Source: Oscillospiraceae bacterium (GTDB lineage: Bacteria; Bacillota; Clostridia; Oscillospirales; CAG-272). Taken from it: 32,080 nt of DNA. A program made the position numbers and the translations under genes. Position 1 is the stretch's first letter; every line of letters starts with the position of its first letter. The notes beneath the pieces are model-generated. The model saw nothing but the letters and a program-made list of their open reading frames with translations, did not search any database and was not told the DNA's origin. Shown here one piece after another: positions 1 to 8,669 of the stretch. The stretch spans positions 67,357 through 99,436 of the forward strand of contig SVSV01000001.1 in assembly GCA_015064125.1 (NCBI GenBank), written 5' to 3'.

Positions 1-276
1 ATCGATGATATACTTGATCTTATTTTTTTGCAGCGTACCAATAAAATGCACACGCGGCGCATAAGCCTCATAAAGCGGCAGGTGCGCCAGCAGCTGCTGC
101 ACACGGTTCTCACCAACGTCGGCAACGCCCAGCGAAAGCAACATATCGAGCTCCTGCTCATCAACATATTTCACAGCGGCGATCAGCGTGGTCCTTCCCT
201 CGCGTCCCGCCTCCCGCTCAGCGCAGGCAAGCGCTTGCCTTACGGCGGCAAGATTTTTTTCCACGTATCCCGTCAT
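1..276 (-). CDS. yggS: YggS/PLPBP-family pyridoxal phosphate homeostasis protein (N-terminal part, runs off window)
   Basis: Reverse-strand translation MTGYVEKNLAAVRQALACAEREAGREGRTTLIAAVKYVDEQELDMLLSLGVADVGENRVQQLLAHLPLYEAYAPRVHFIGTLQKNKIKYI; GENRVQ and HFIGTLQKNK are YggS hallmarks. Start overlaps the upstream stop (ATGA). Confidence 0.9.
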   Translation of the reverse strand, partial: MTGYVEKNLAAVRQALACAEREAGREGRTTLIAAVKYVDEQELDMLLSLGVADVGENRVQQLLAHLPLYEAYAPRVHFIGTLQKNKIKYIID

Positions 277-1478
277 GACAGCACCTTTCCATCAAAAATA
301 CGGCGCGAGGTAACAACGATCTGCTCACCCGCTTGTAAATATCCTTCCTCGGCAATAGGCGCGACCAGGCAGCAGCCATCACGCTCAGTGAGCACCTCGA
401 CCGTGCGGAAGCGCGCTTTGCCATCCTCAGCAACGAACACGCCCTTTTGGCCGTTCTCCTCACGCAATGCGACCATCGGCACCAGAATACCGCTTTGCTT
501 GCCCACAGTAACGCGTATCTCCTCATTCCTCGCAAGATCCGCCGGGGGCGGCGTGCCGTCAGCACGGAAGATGACCAGTGCCTCACCCGCCGTATCGGGA
601 GGCGTCACACGTACCATCGTTAATGATATGCTCTCACCCGTACGCAAAAAGTCGATCTCATACGCGGCGCCCTCGATAAAGACCTCAGCCTCATCGGCCG
701 ACAGCGGTACCGCAAGATACCACACTTGCCCCACCAGAAGTCTGCCGATCATGGCCGACGTGCTCTGCGGCGACAGCAAAAGCGCACGCAGACCGCCGGG
801 TGTCAGTGTGTCGACCGCAGCGATCCCCATCACACTCTCATAGCCGTCGACCGTTCGGTAAAAGGTTCCCGAAACAGGCGCGCTCACCTGCTCACTGGCA
901 TTGAGATCGTTTTCGATCAGGGCAGCAAGCTCGGCCTGCAGCGAGGCGATGCGTGCCTCACGCACGGCCTTCTCCTCCCGACGGGCGGCAATCAGTGCAA
1001 GTGCCGCCTGCACCGCCCTTACGTCAGCATCGGTGCCGGGAAGCGCTCCGCCGCAAAGCGAGGACATCATTGCATGATATGAGCCGTAATAATCGGGCAA
1101 GTAATCGGGGTCGTCCACGGCCTGCAGGCGCTCGATCCCATCAAGCAGCACCGCCGCCTGCGCACGCATCCCCGTGTTGGCGCCGTCACGGTAGACAGTG
1201 GCCAGCACATCACCTGCCTCCAGATGCGAGCCGCTTGCGGCTGCGTAGAAAACAGGACCGTTATCCCGACTCGTCAACGGTATCTCGTCACGGAAAACGT
1301 AGCCCGTAGCGTATACCGTATCGTCAAGTGTGGCCATAGCAGCCCCCTCCTGCCGCAAAGCGGCCTCGGTGCGCTCGGCTTCAAAAAAGAGAATGCCCCA
1401 CAGCAAAAACGACAGCAGCAGCACAACGAGGATCTGAACGACCAGCTTCGCACCCTGCCCTTTTCGTACCCTTGCCAC
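273..1478 (-). CDS. HlyD-like membrane-anchored protein (efflux adaptor-like) upstream of yggS
   Basis: One N-terminal TM helix (VVQILVVLLLSFLLWGILFF) followed by a lipoyl/barrel-like region (VYATGYVFRDE...VSAPVSGTFY). Likely GTG start at 1478 after AAAGGAGGG. Confidence 0.7.
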   Translation of the reverse strand: MARVRKGQGAKLVVQILVVLLLSFLLWGILFFEAERTEAALRQEGAAMATLDDTVYATGYVFRDEIPLTSRDNGPVFYAAASGSHLEAGDVLATVYRDGANTGMRAQAAVLLDGIERLQAVDDPDYLPDYYGSYHAMMSSLCGGALPGTDADVRAVQAALALIAARREEKAVREARIASLQAELAALIENDLNASEQVSAPVSGTFYRTVDGYESVMGIAAVDTLTPGGLRALLLSPQSTSAMIGRLLVGQVWYLAVPLSADEAEVFIEGAAYEIDFLRTGESISLTMVRVTPPDTAGEALVIFRADGTPPPADLARNEEIRVTVGKQSGILVPMVALREENGQKGVFVAEDGKARFRTVEVLTERDGCCLVAPIAEEGYLQAGEQIVVTSRRIFDGKVLS

Positions 1479-1546
1479 GGCAATCCCTCCTTTCGCGCGC
1501 GTATATATGACGGCGCGCACAATTAACGATATAATATTATATCATA

Positions 1547-2500
1547 CTATGCACGCGCCGTCACAATATCCACTGCATTGTTTACAATTTCTTCAAAATT
1601 TCGCGCCTCTCCTGCACGATCTGCCAGGATCGGCGTTACGTAAGGCTTGGCGGAAAACCACGTGATCTGGCGCTTGGCGTAGCGGCGTGTCGCCTGCTTT
1701 AAGCAAGCCACAGCCTCGTCAAGCGTACATTCCCCCTTCAAATAGGGCAACAATTCTTTATAGCCGATGGCGGCGGCGGCCGTACCCAACGCCTCAAAGA
1801 CGCCCTGCTCCAGCAGCGCACGGGTCTCCTCGATCAGTCCATCCTTCAGCATCTGCTCCACACGCCTTTCGATGCGGCGGTACAAAAGCTCACGGTCCTC
1901 AAAGCAAAGGTACAGGACCGTTGCGTCGTAGCGCATGGGCTGTGTACGGGAGCGACGGTCCCATTCTGACTTTGTGACCCCCGTGGTGAGATATATTTCA
2001 AGCGCGCGGATCACACGGCGCAGATTGGAGGGGTGCGTTGCAGCAGCACTTTCGGGGTCAACGGCGGCCAGCTCGGCATGAATGGCCTCATTTCCCTCTC
2101 GGTCAGCACGCATCACCAGCGCCTCGCGCAAAGCGGCATCGCCGCCGGGAGATTCGGGCATTCCGCGCAAAAAAGCATCAAGATACAGGCCCGTCCCACC
2201 GCAAAGGATCGGCAGCTTGCCGCGACGGAGAATATCCGCAACAGCGCGCTCCGCCGCCTCAAGATAAGCGACCATGGAAAAATCCTCGGTGGGGTCGGCC
2301 ACGTCAAGTAAATGATAAGGGACCTCACGAAGCGTAACGGCATCGGGCTTGGCCGTGCCGATATCCATACCGCGATAGACCTGCATCGAATCGCAGGAGA
2401 CCACCTCGCCGCCAAGGCGCCCGCAAAGCGCCTCCGCCAAGGCGGATTTACCGCTTGCCGTAGGACCGACAATAGCCAGTATTCTTGGTTTTTTCAACAC
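1547..2500 (-). CDS. miaA: tRNA dimethylallyltransferase
   Basis: IVGPTASGKSALAEALC, SCDSMQVYRGMDIGTAKP, YAKRQITWF motifs. Likely GTG start at 2500 after AAAGGGGTGAT. Confidence 0.95.
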   Translation of the reverse strand: MLKKPRILAIVGPTASGKSALAEALCGRLGGEVVSCDSMQVYRGMDIGTAKPDAVTLREVPYHLLDVADPTEDFSMVAYLEAAERAVADILRRGKLPILCGGTGLYLDAFLRGMPESPGGDAALREALVMRADREGNEAIHAELAAVDPESAAATHPSNLRRVIRALEIYLTTGVTKSEWDRRSRTQPMRYDATVLYLCFEDRELLYRRIERRVEQMLKDGLIEETRALLEQGVFEALGTAAAAIGYKELLPYLKGECTLDEAVACLKQATRRYAKRQITWFSAKPYVTPILADRAGEARNFEEIVNNAVDIVTARA

Positions 2501-2520
2501 CGTTATCACCCCTTTCAAAA

Positions 2521-2548
2521 ATGCCGTTGCCCGTTTTCGGGCAACGGC
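2521..2548 (-). terminator. Rho-independent terminator-like hairpin in the short gap upstream of miaA
   Basis: GCCGTTGCCCG-TTTT-CGGGCAACGGC perfect 11-bp stem followed on the minus strand by ATTTTTG. Confidence 0.75.
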
Positions 2549-2557
2549 AGCGCTTAG

Positions 2558-2776
2558 TCACAAGAAATTGGCGCCATGCTTCAGCGCAGGCAAGATATCA
2601 CTCAAGAAGCTGTTATCCGAAAAAACGAACCAAAGAACAAGCGCCACCACGATCACGCCGATCGCAAACTTTGCCAGCTTACCAAGCAAGCGCATGGCAA
2701 GATACACAGCCAGTATCGCCACCAGAATAGCAACCGCCGCAATGGCAACGTCAACTAATATTTGTACGTCAAACAC
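2558..2776 (-). CDS. Small membrane protein (about 72 aa), unknown function
   Basis: GTG start with upstream AGGAGAAG; two hydrophobic helices (VDVAIAAVAILVAILAVYLAM and FAIGVIVVALVLWFVF); followed by a terminator. Confidence 0.6.
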   Translation of the reverse strand: MFDVQILVDVAIAAVAILVAILAVYLAMRLLGKLAKFAIGVIVVALVLWFVFSDNSFLSDILPALKHGANFL

Positions 2777-2920
2777 AGCACTTCTCCTTTCGTTTTTTAA
2801 TAACAACAGTATTATACCAAAAAATAAGCAAAAAGTCTATAACCGCAGAAAAAAATTTAAATTCCGCCCGCTGCTTGGCAGCTTCCCCGTTCATTCAAGA
2901 AGCAAGCAAGACAGAACTCC

Positions 2921-3018
2921 GACGACATAGCTACGATGTCGAGGGCGACAAGTTGATGCTTTAACGCGGTCGGGGCGTTCATTGAACGCCCGCAGGCGAC
3001 CGGTGGTCGCCCCTACAG
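2921..3018. repeat. Cluster of small palindromic intergenic repeats
   Basis: CGACAT...ATGTCG (2923-2941), GGGCGTTCA-T-TGAACGCCC (2973-2991) and GGCGACC-GGT-GGTCGCC (2995-3011) in succession. Confidence 0.7.
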
Positions 3019-3038
3019 TGAAATTTATCCTTTATTGT

Positions 3039-3345
3039 ATGAGCATCGCATCCGCGATACTATCTGCTGATCAGCAGAAATTTCGCAAGACAAGGCGTAA
3101 GGGCGCGAGCGAGATGAGGCCGTAGTTACCTACGGCGATTTGAGTGAGTCACCCGACAACGCAGTATTGGACGATTTATACAATCAGCATCGCATCCGCG
3201 ATACTTATCTGCTGATCAGTAGAAATTTCGCAAGACAAGGCGTAAGGGCGCGAGCGAGATGAGGCCGTAGTTACCTACGGCGATTTGAGTGAGTCGCCCG
3301 ACAACACAGTATTGCGGAATTTATACGATCAGCATCGCATCGCCG
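3039..3345. repeat. Two tandem copies of a ~145-bp repeat plus a third partial copy overlapping the queA 3' end
   Basis: atSagcatcgcatccgcgatac-tatctgctgatcag-agaaatttcgcaagacaaggcgtaagggcgcgagcgagatgaggccgtagttacctacggcgatttgagtgagtc occurs at 3039 and 3183 with few differences; the shared 3' motif recurs at 3319-3340. Confidence 0.9.
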
Positions 3346-4400
3346 AAGGAAAAAAACCTGTACCTTTCATCTACCGCCGTTTGGTAGGCGTTTAAAACCG
3401 CCTCGCGATTGTAAAAGGCGGATACCAGCATCACCAGCGTGCTTTCGGGCAGATGGAAGTTGGTGATCAGCGCATCCACCGCCTTAAAACGATACCCGGG
3501 GTAAATAAAAATACCAGTATCCCCACACACGGGGTGCACGATCCCCGCCTCGTCCGTCACGCTCTCGAGGGTGCGGCAGGAGGTGGTGCCCACCGCAATG
3601 ATGCGCCCGCCGGCGGCACGGCGCTCATTGATCAGCCTTGCGCTCTCCTCACTCACCGTAATAAATTCCGTGTGCATCACGTGCTCGTCAAGCTTGTCCA
3701 CCTTCACAGGGCGGAACGTACCAAGCCCCACGTGCAGCATCACAGGCGCGATCGCCACGCCCTTTTCACGCACGCGCGTTAAGAGCTCGGGGGTAAAATG
3801 CAGGCCCGCTGTCGGGGCGGCGGCAGACCCCTCCTGGCGCGCATAGACCGTTTGATAGCGGCTCTTATCCTCCAGGCGCTCAGTGATGTACGGCGGCAAC
3901 GGCATCATGCCGATCTCATGTAAAATACTATAGATATTCTCATACCGTTGGCGGTCATACTTAAATTCGATCAGGCGGTTTCCCTCCTCCACGATCTCCT
4001 TCACACTCGCCGTAAGAAGCCCATCACCAAACACCAATCTCGCCCCAACGCGCGCACGCTTGCCGGGCTTGACCAGTGTTTCCCACGTGTCAAGCGCGCG
4101 CTGACGCAGCAGCAGCAGCTCGATCTTCGCCTCGGGGCGCCCCTCTACGTGACCGTAAAGACGGGCGGGAATGACCTTGGAATCGTTGATCACCAGCACG
4201 TCACCCTCGCGAAGATACTCCACGATATCATAAAAATGCCGATGAGCAAGCGTGCCCGCAGCGCGGTCAAGCACCATCAGGCGAGAGGCATCCCGTTTTT
4301 CAAGCGGATGCTGTGCGATCAGCTCCTCGGGCAGGTCGTAATAAAAATCTGCCGTTTTCAGGTCGGTTTTTACCTTTTCGTTTACAATAACCTCGGACAT
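3321..4400 (-). CDS. queA: S-adenosylmethionine:tRNA ribosyltransferase-isomerase
   Basis: [67 protein letters not shown]. Start taken at MSEVIVNEK. Confidence 0.95.
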   Translation of the reverse strand: MSEVIVNEKVKTDLKTADFYYDLPEELIAQHPLEKRDASRLMVLDRAAGTLAHRHFYDIVEYLREGDVLVINDSKVIPARLYGHVEGRPEAKIELLLLRQRALDTWETLVKPGKRARVGARLVFGDGLLTASVKEIVEEGNRLIEFKYDRQRYENIYSILHEIGMMPLPPYITERLEDKSRYQTVYARQEGSAAAPTAGLHFTPELLTRVREKGVAIAPVMLHVGLGTFRPVKVDKLDEHVMHTEFITVSEESARLINERRAAGGRIIAVGTTSCRTLESVTDEAGIVHPVCGDTGIFIYPGYRFKAVDALITNFHLPESTLVMLVSAFYNREAVLNAYQTAVDERYRFFSFGDAMLIV

Positions 4401-4443
4401 AAGTACCCTTTCGATTCGATTCAAGAGAAATTTCAAAAAATCG

Positions 4444-4472
4444 TTGACAAGCACGCGGGATTGTGCTAATAT
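4444..4472 (+). promoter_or_regulatory. Sigma-A-like promoter for the lysine riboswitch/dapAB transcript
   Basis: TTGACA - 17 nt - TAATAT. Confidence 0.8.
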
Positions 4473-4510
4473 GAAAAAGAAGACCAAACAGGTCGGGAAA
4501 ACATAATATA

Positions 4511-4676
4511 ATGATAGAGGCGCATGCTGCGACCTCGGCAAGCAAAGGCCGCCGCGGCCGTTTGATGCTTGACGGGAGCGTGGCGTGCCGAAGTGAGTCA
4601 CGGCGGCACGTGGCTTGCTGGTTCACACGGTTCAGAGCTGTGGAACTGTCGTCAAGCTTTGATGGAGAGCTATCTG
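4511..4676 (+). ncRNA. Lysine riboswitch (L box)
   Basis: GATAGAGGCGC...GGGAGCGTGGCGTGCCGAAGTGA...TTGCTGG...CTGTCGTCAAGCTTTGATGGAGAGCTATCT matches L-box conserved segments; directly upstream of dapA and followed by a terminator. Confidence 0.9.
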
Positions 4677-4721
4677 TATATGTGCGATAAGCGGCGTCTT
4701 ATCTCATTATAGTACAAATAC

Positions 4722-4752
4722 AGCTGGTTTTCAACCAGTTTTTTTATTTTTT
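4722..4752 (+). terminator. Riboswitch expression-platform terminator
   Basis: CTGGTT-TTC-AACCAG followed by TTTTTTTATTTTTT, before dapA. Confidence 0.8.
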
Positions 4753-4781
4753 GTGTTTTTCCCCACAGAAAGGAAAGAGCT

Positions 4782-5675
4782 ATGAGTAAACTGAAACCCA
4801 CTATTTTCAAAGGCGCCGCCACCGCCATCATCACCCCCTTCAAAAACGGCATGATGGATCTTGACACGATGGGCGCGCACATTGAGCAGCAAATTGCCGC
4901 AGGCATCGACGCACTGGTGATCGCAGGCACCACAGGCGAGGCCTCCACCCTCTCGCACGAGGAGCACTGCGAGCTGCTGCGCTATGCTGCTGAAAAGGTC
5001 GACGGTCGCGTGCCGATCATTGCGGGCACGGGCAGCAACGACACAGCCTACGGCATTGAGCTCTCGCGCTACGCCTGCGACGTTGGCTACGATGCACTTC
5101 TGATCGTGACCCCCTACTATAACAAGGCTACCCCCAAGGGTCTGATCCGCAACTTCCTCGATACGGCCGATGCCACCAGCAAGCCGATCATTCTTTACAA
5201 CGTCCCCTCCCGCACAGGCGTAAATATTCCGCTCTCGGTATACCGTGAGGTTGCCAAGCACGAGCGTATTGTGGCCGCCAAGGAGGCCTCGGGTAACCTT
5301 TCCGCTATTGCGCAGCTCCTTGACGAGTGCGGTGACAGCCTTGACGTTTACTCGGGCAACGACGATCAGATCGTGCCGATCATGTCACTGGGTGGCAAGG
5401 GTGTCATTTCGGTGGTATCGAACATTCTGCCCAAGGAGACGCATGACCTCTGTGCCGCCTGCCTTGCGGGTGATTTCAAGACGGGTGCGGAGATGCAGCT
5501 CAAATATCTCAAGCTGATCAACACCCTGTTCTGTGAGGTCAATCCCATTCCCGTCAAGACCGCAGCGGGCCTGATGGGGCTTTGCAACGGTGAGCTCCGC
5601 CTGCCTCTTTGCGAGATGGAGGATGTAAACCGCGAAAAGCTGATCCGCGTCATGCAGGCCTATCACCTCATCTGA
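4782..5675 (+). CDS. dapA: 4-hydroxy-tetrahydrodipicolinate synthase
   Basis: GAATAIITPF, AGTTGEASTLSHEEH, TPYYNKATPKGLIRNF, ILYNVPSRTGVNI, AAKEASGN. Confidence 0.95.
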   Translation: MSKLKPTIFKGAATAIITPFKNGMMDLDTMGAHIEQQIAAGIDALVIAGTTGEASTLSHEEHCELLRYAAEKVDGRVPIIAGTGSNDTAYGIELSRYACDVGYDALLIVTPYYNKATPKGLIRNFLDTADATSKPIILYNVPSRTGVNIPLSVYREVAKHERIVAAKEASGNLSAIAQLLDECGDSLDVYSGNDDQIVPIMSLGGKGVISVVSNILPKETHDLCAACLAGDFKTGAEMQLKYLKLINTLFCEVNPIPVKTAAGLMGLCNGELRLPLCEMEDVNREKLIRVMQAYHLI

Positions 5676-5695
5676 TGCCGAAAGGAAGTTTAAAT

Positions 5696-6454
5696 ATGTT
5701 AAATATTCTGCTTTGCGGGTGCGGTGGCAGAATGGGCGCGGCGCTCAGCGCCGCGGCCGTCGCCGCAGGCGACCGTATCGTGGCGGGGGTCGATATCCAC
5801 CCCACGGGCGCCGCCTCCTACCCCGTTTACACCTCTGCTGACGAGTTTGAAGGCAAGGCCGACGTAATCGTGGATTTCTCACACCATTCGGCGCTTTCCT
5901 CTCTGCTGGCTTACGCTGAGCGCACCGCAACGCCCCTGGTGGTCTGCACCACAGGTCACACCGAGGAGGAGCTGACTGAGATGCGCGAGGCCGCCCTGCG
6001 CGTACCCGTTTTTTTCTCGCGCAATATGTCGCTGGGCATCAATTTGCTGATGGCCCTGTGCCGTCGCGCCGCTGCCACGCTCGGGGCAGATTTCGACGTA
6101 GAGATCATTGAAAAGCATCACAACAAAAAATTAGATGCCCCCAGTGGCACCGCGCTGATGCTGGCAGACTGCATCAAGGAGGCCGACACCGATACCCCCC
6201 ATCCTTACGTATATGAGCGTCACAGTGAGCGCCGTGCACGCGAGCGCGGAGAGATCGGCATTTCCGCCGTGCGCGGCGGCACCATCGTCGGCGAGCACGA
6301 CGTGCTGTTCTGCGGCAAGGACGAGGTCATCACCCTCTCGCACAGTGCGACCTCCCGCGAGGTATTTGCCACAGGTGCCCTGCGCGCCGCACACTTTATG
6401 GTCGGCCGCGCACCCGGTCTTTACAACATGGATAACGTGGTAAACGACCTGTAA
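5696..6454 (+). CDS. dapB: 4-hydroxy-tetrahydrodipicolinate reductase
   Basis: LLCGCGGRMGAAL, VVCTTGHTEEEL, SRNMSLGINLL, IIEKHHNKKLDAPSGTALMLA. Confidence 0.95.
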   Translation: MLNILLCGCGGRMGAALSAAAVAAGDRIVAGVDIHPTGAASYPVYTSADEFEGKADVIVDFSHHSALSSLLAYAERTATPLVVCTTGHTEEELTEMREAALRVPVFFSRNMSLGINLLMALCRRAAATLGADFDVEIIEKHHNKKLDAPSGTALMLADCIKEADTDTPHPYVYERHSERRARERGEIGISAVRGGTIVGEHDVLFCGKDEVITLSHSATSREVFATGALRAAHFMVGRAPGLYNMDNVVNDL

Positions 6455-6476
6455 CATACTCTCAATAACGCAACGT

Positions 6477-6517
6477 AAAACGCACACAGAGCCACCTTGG
6501 CGCCGTGTGCGTTTTGT
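6477..6517 (+). terminator. Terminator after dapB
   Basis: AAAACGCACAC...GTGTGCGTTTT with T-rich 3' side. Confidence 0.7.
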
Positions 6518-6545
6518 GTTGATTTTCTGAAATTTTTACCAGCTC

Positions 6546-6575
6546 TTGACTGTGCGACCGAAAATGCTCTATAAT
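6546..6575 (+). promoter_or_regulatory. Promoter for the ABC exporter operon
   Basis: TTGACT - 18 nt - TATAAT. Confidence 0.7.
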
Positions 6576-6606
6576 GTATGTAAGAAACCCATCACAGGAG
6601 GGCTTT

Positions 6607-7947
6607 ATGATACGTAAAAAAAGAATCTTGCGCGTGCGTTTGCTTTACGTCGTGCTGGCGGTGCTGCTGATCGCAATAGCCGCTATTTTGATCGTATACT
6701 TTTCAAACAAAAATCAAAAGGGCACCTTTGCTGAGGCAACCGTGGTGCGCGCATCGCTTTCGAGCAACCTCTCCTCAACTGGCAACATCACCAACCTTGC
6801 CTTTGATACCGAGGTGCCATTGGCCGCCTTGGTCCTCGAGAACGCCGACAAGCTGTCTGACATTACCGAAAACAGCTATACGGTAAATCTTATCAAGCTG
6901 CTTTCCGAGGGCAGCCAAGGCCCGATCCTTTACCGTGTCAGCTGGATCGACGAAACAATGATCGGCAAAAAAACCACCTTCTCTACCGAGGATGCAGCCA
7001 AAAACATCATCACGCTGGTACCCATTTATTTTGACTGGGAAAAGGCGAGTGACCGCTGGGCGATCGAGGTGTCGATGGGTACCACCGATGCCGAGAACGT
7101 CAAGGAATACGTGGTCTCGCTTTTGCTCCGTGAGGGCTTTTCCAGCGTTGATCCCTCTGCCTTCCCGGATGATTTCTGGCGTGAGGATACCGCCGCGGCC
7201 CAAACGATCACCAGCACACGCCTCGGCACGCTTATCCTGAATGAGCTTGAGCACGTGGAGGATATCGAATTCACCATCTCACACTTCACCTGGCAAAAGG
7301 GCGACGTGCTTTTGCTTGACAACGATCTTTTCACGCTCTCATACAGCGAGCTTTTTGTTTCCTTCGTCCTCTCGGAATACGACGTAGCCAGCATTCATGC
7401 CCGCTTGCAAAAGGACGAGCGCGTCTATGCATCCGTGAGCATCAACGCCCTCTCGGGCCGCAGGCTGATCTCCGAGATCATCACCATCGAGCAGGGCAAG
7501 ACCGTGTCAGGCGTCGCCTACTTCACGCTCCTTGCCCGTCTGGTCTTCCCCGACATCATTACCAACGCAGACGGCACTACTGCCGACAACTATACCTACT
7601 ACGATAGCTTTTTAAGTGATAACAACGTGGCCTACCTCGGCCTTGACCTCTCAGACAATCTTACCGAGAATGAGATCTTAGAGGGCTACTCGGTTATCGT
7701 TTCCGCACAAAAGACCGTCGTGCAGGACACCTTGATCATACCCACCAAATGTATTTACTACGATGACGCCAAGCGCCCCTACGTGGCCGTGCTTGATGCG
7801 GACAAAAAGGAAAAGCGCGTGTATATCAAGATCACGCTCTCCACAGGCACAGACGCGGCCGTGGTTGCCGCCGACGGCTACACGCTAAACGAGGGTGACG
7901 TTTTGCGTTATATCGCCGATTCTACACTGATCGGCTCGCTGTTTTAA
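6607..7947 (+). CDS. Divergent efflux adaptor-like (MacA/HlyD-type) membrane-anchored protein
   Basis: N-terminal TM, TVVRASLSSNLSSTGNI start and adaptor-like C-terminus (IIPTKCIYYDDAKRPYVAVLDADKKEKRVYIKI...LNEGDVLR); next genes are a MacB-type ATPase and permease. Confidence 0.7.
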   Translation: MIRKKRILRVRLLYVVLAVLLIAIAAILIVYFSNKNQKGTFAEATVVRASLSSNLSSTGNITNLAFDTEVPLAALVLENADKLSDITENSYTVNLIKLLSEGSQGPILYRVSWIDETMIGKKTTFSTEDAAKNIITLVPIYFDWEKASDRWAIEVSMGTTDAENVKEYVVSLLLREGFSSVDPSAFPDDFWREDTAAAQTITSTRLGTLILNELEHVEDIEFTISHFTWQKGDVLLLDNDLFTLSYSELFVSFVLSEYDVASIHARLQKDERVYASVSINALSGRRLISEIITIEQGKTVSGVAYFTLLARLVFPDIITNADGTTADNYTYYDSFLSDNNVAYLGLDLSDNLTENEILEGYSVIVSAQKTVVQDTLIIPTKCIYYDDAKRPYVAVLDADKKEKRVYIKITLSTGTDAAVVAADGYTLNEGDVLRYIADSTLIGSLF

Positions 7948-8657
7948 TGGAAAATAAGCGCCACCTGCTCTCCCTTGAGGGCATCCAAAAGACCTACGTC
8001 ATGGGTGACGTGCTCTTTCCCGTGCTCCACGATATCACCCTTTCGGTGGATACGGGAGAATTTGTATCGATCCTCGGCCCCTCGGGGTCGGGTAAATCCA
8101 CACTGATGAACATTATCGGCTGCCTTGACGTAGCCGACAGCGGCACGTATACCATCGGCCGCCACAACGTGGTAGGCCTGCGTGAACGTGATATGGCACG
8201 TATACGTAACCGCGATATCGGGTTCGTATTCCAGAGCTTTCAGCTTCTGCCGCGCATCTCCGCGCTCGAAAACGTCATGCTCCCCCTCATCTATGCCAAG
8301 GTGCCGCGTGCACAGCGCCTGGCACGCGCGATGGCCGAGCTTGAGCGCGTGGGGCTTGCCGATAAGGCCCACAATCTCCCCCGTCAGCTTTCAGGCGGTC
8401 AGCAGCAGCGTGTCGCCATTGCACGCGCGCTGGTCACGCGCCCTCGCATCCTGCTTGCCGATGAGCCGACAGGGGCCCTTGACCGCACCACGGGAGCGCA
8501 AATTATGGATATTTTCAAGTCCCTGCATGAAGAAGGCAGCACTATTGTGATGATCACACACGACCACAAGGTTGCCTCATGCGCCTCACGCATCGTATAC
8601 ATTCTTGACGGTCATCTTTACAGCGCTGAGGAATATCATGCGCTGTATGGCGAATAA
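7947..8657 (+). CDS. ABC transporter ATP-binding protein (MacB/LolD type)
   Basis: Walker A GPSGSGKSTLMNIIGCLD, signature LSGGQQQRVAIARAL, Walker B ILLADEPTGALD. Confidence 0.95.
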   Translation: MENKRHLLSLEGIQKTYVMGDVLFPVLHDITLSVDTGEFVSILGPSGSGKSTLMNIIGCLDVADSGTYTIGRHNVVGLRERDMARIRNRDIGFVFQSFQLLPRISALENVMLPLIYAKVPRAQRLARAMAELERVGLADKAHNLPRQLSGGQQQRVAIARALVTRPRILLADEPTGALDRTTGAQIMDIFKSLHEEGSTIVMITHDHKVASCASRIVYILDGHLYSAEEYHALYGE

Positions 8658-8669
8658 GGGGGTGAGGGC

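Noticed and set aside
28-843. 271-aa plus-strand ORF
   Set aside because: Antisense to yggS and the HlyD-like gene; low-complexity Ser/Arg/Pro-rich translation typical of shadow ORFs.
2900-3320. Repeat island considered as an insertion sequence
   Set aside because: No transposase ORF and no clear terminal inverted repeats with target duplications; at most a MITE/REP-like element.
3039-3330. Tandem repeats considered as a CRISPR array
   Set aside because: Only two ~145-bp near-identical units, no short repeat/variable spacer alternation, no cas genes nearby.
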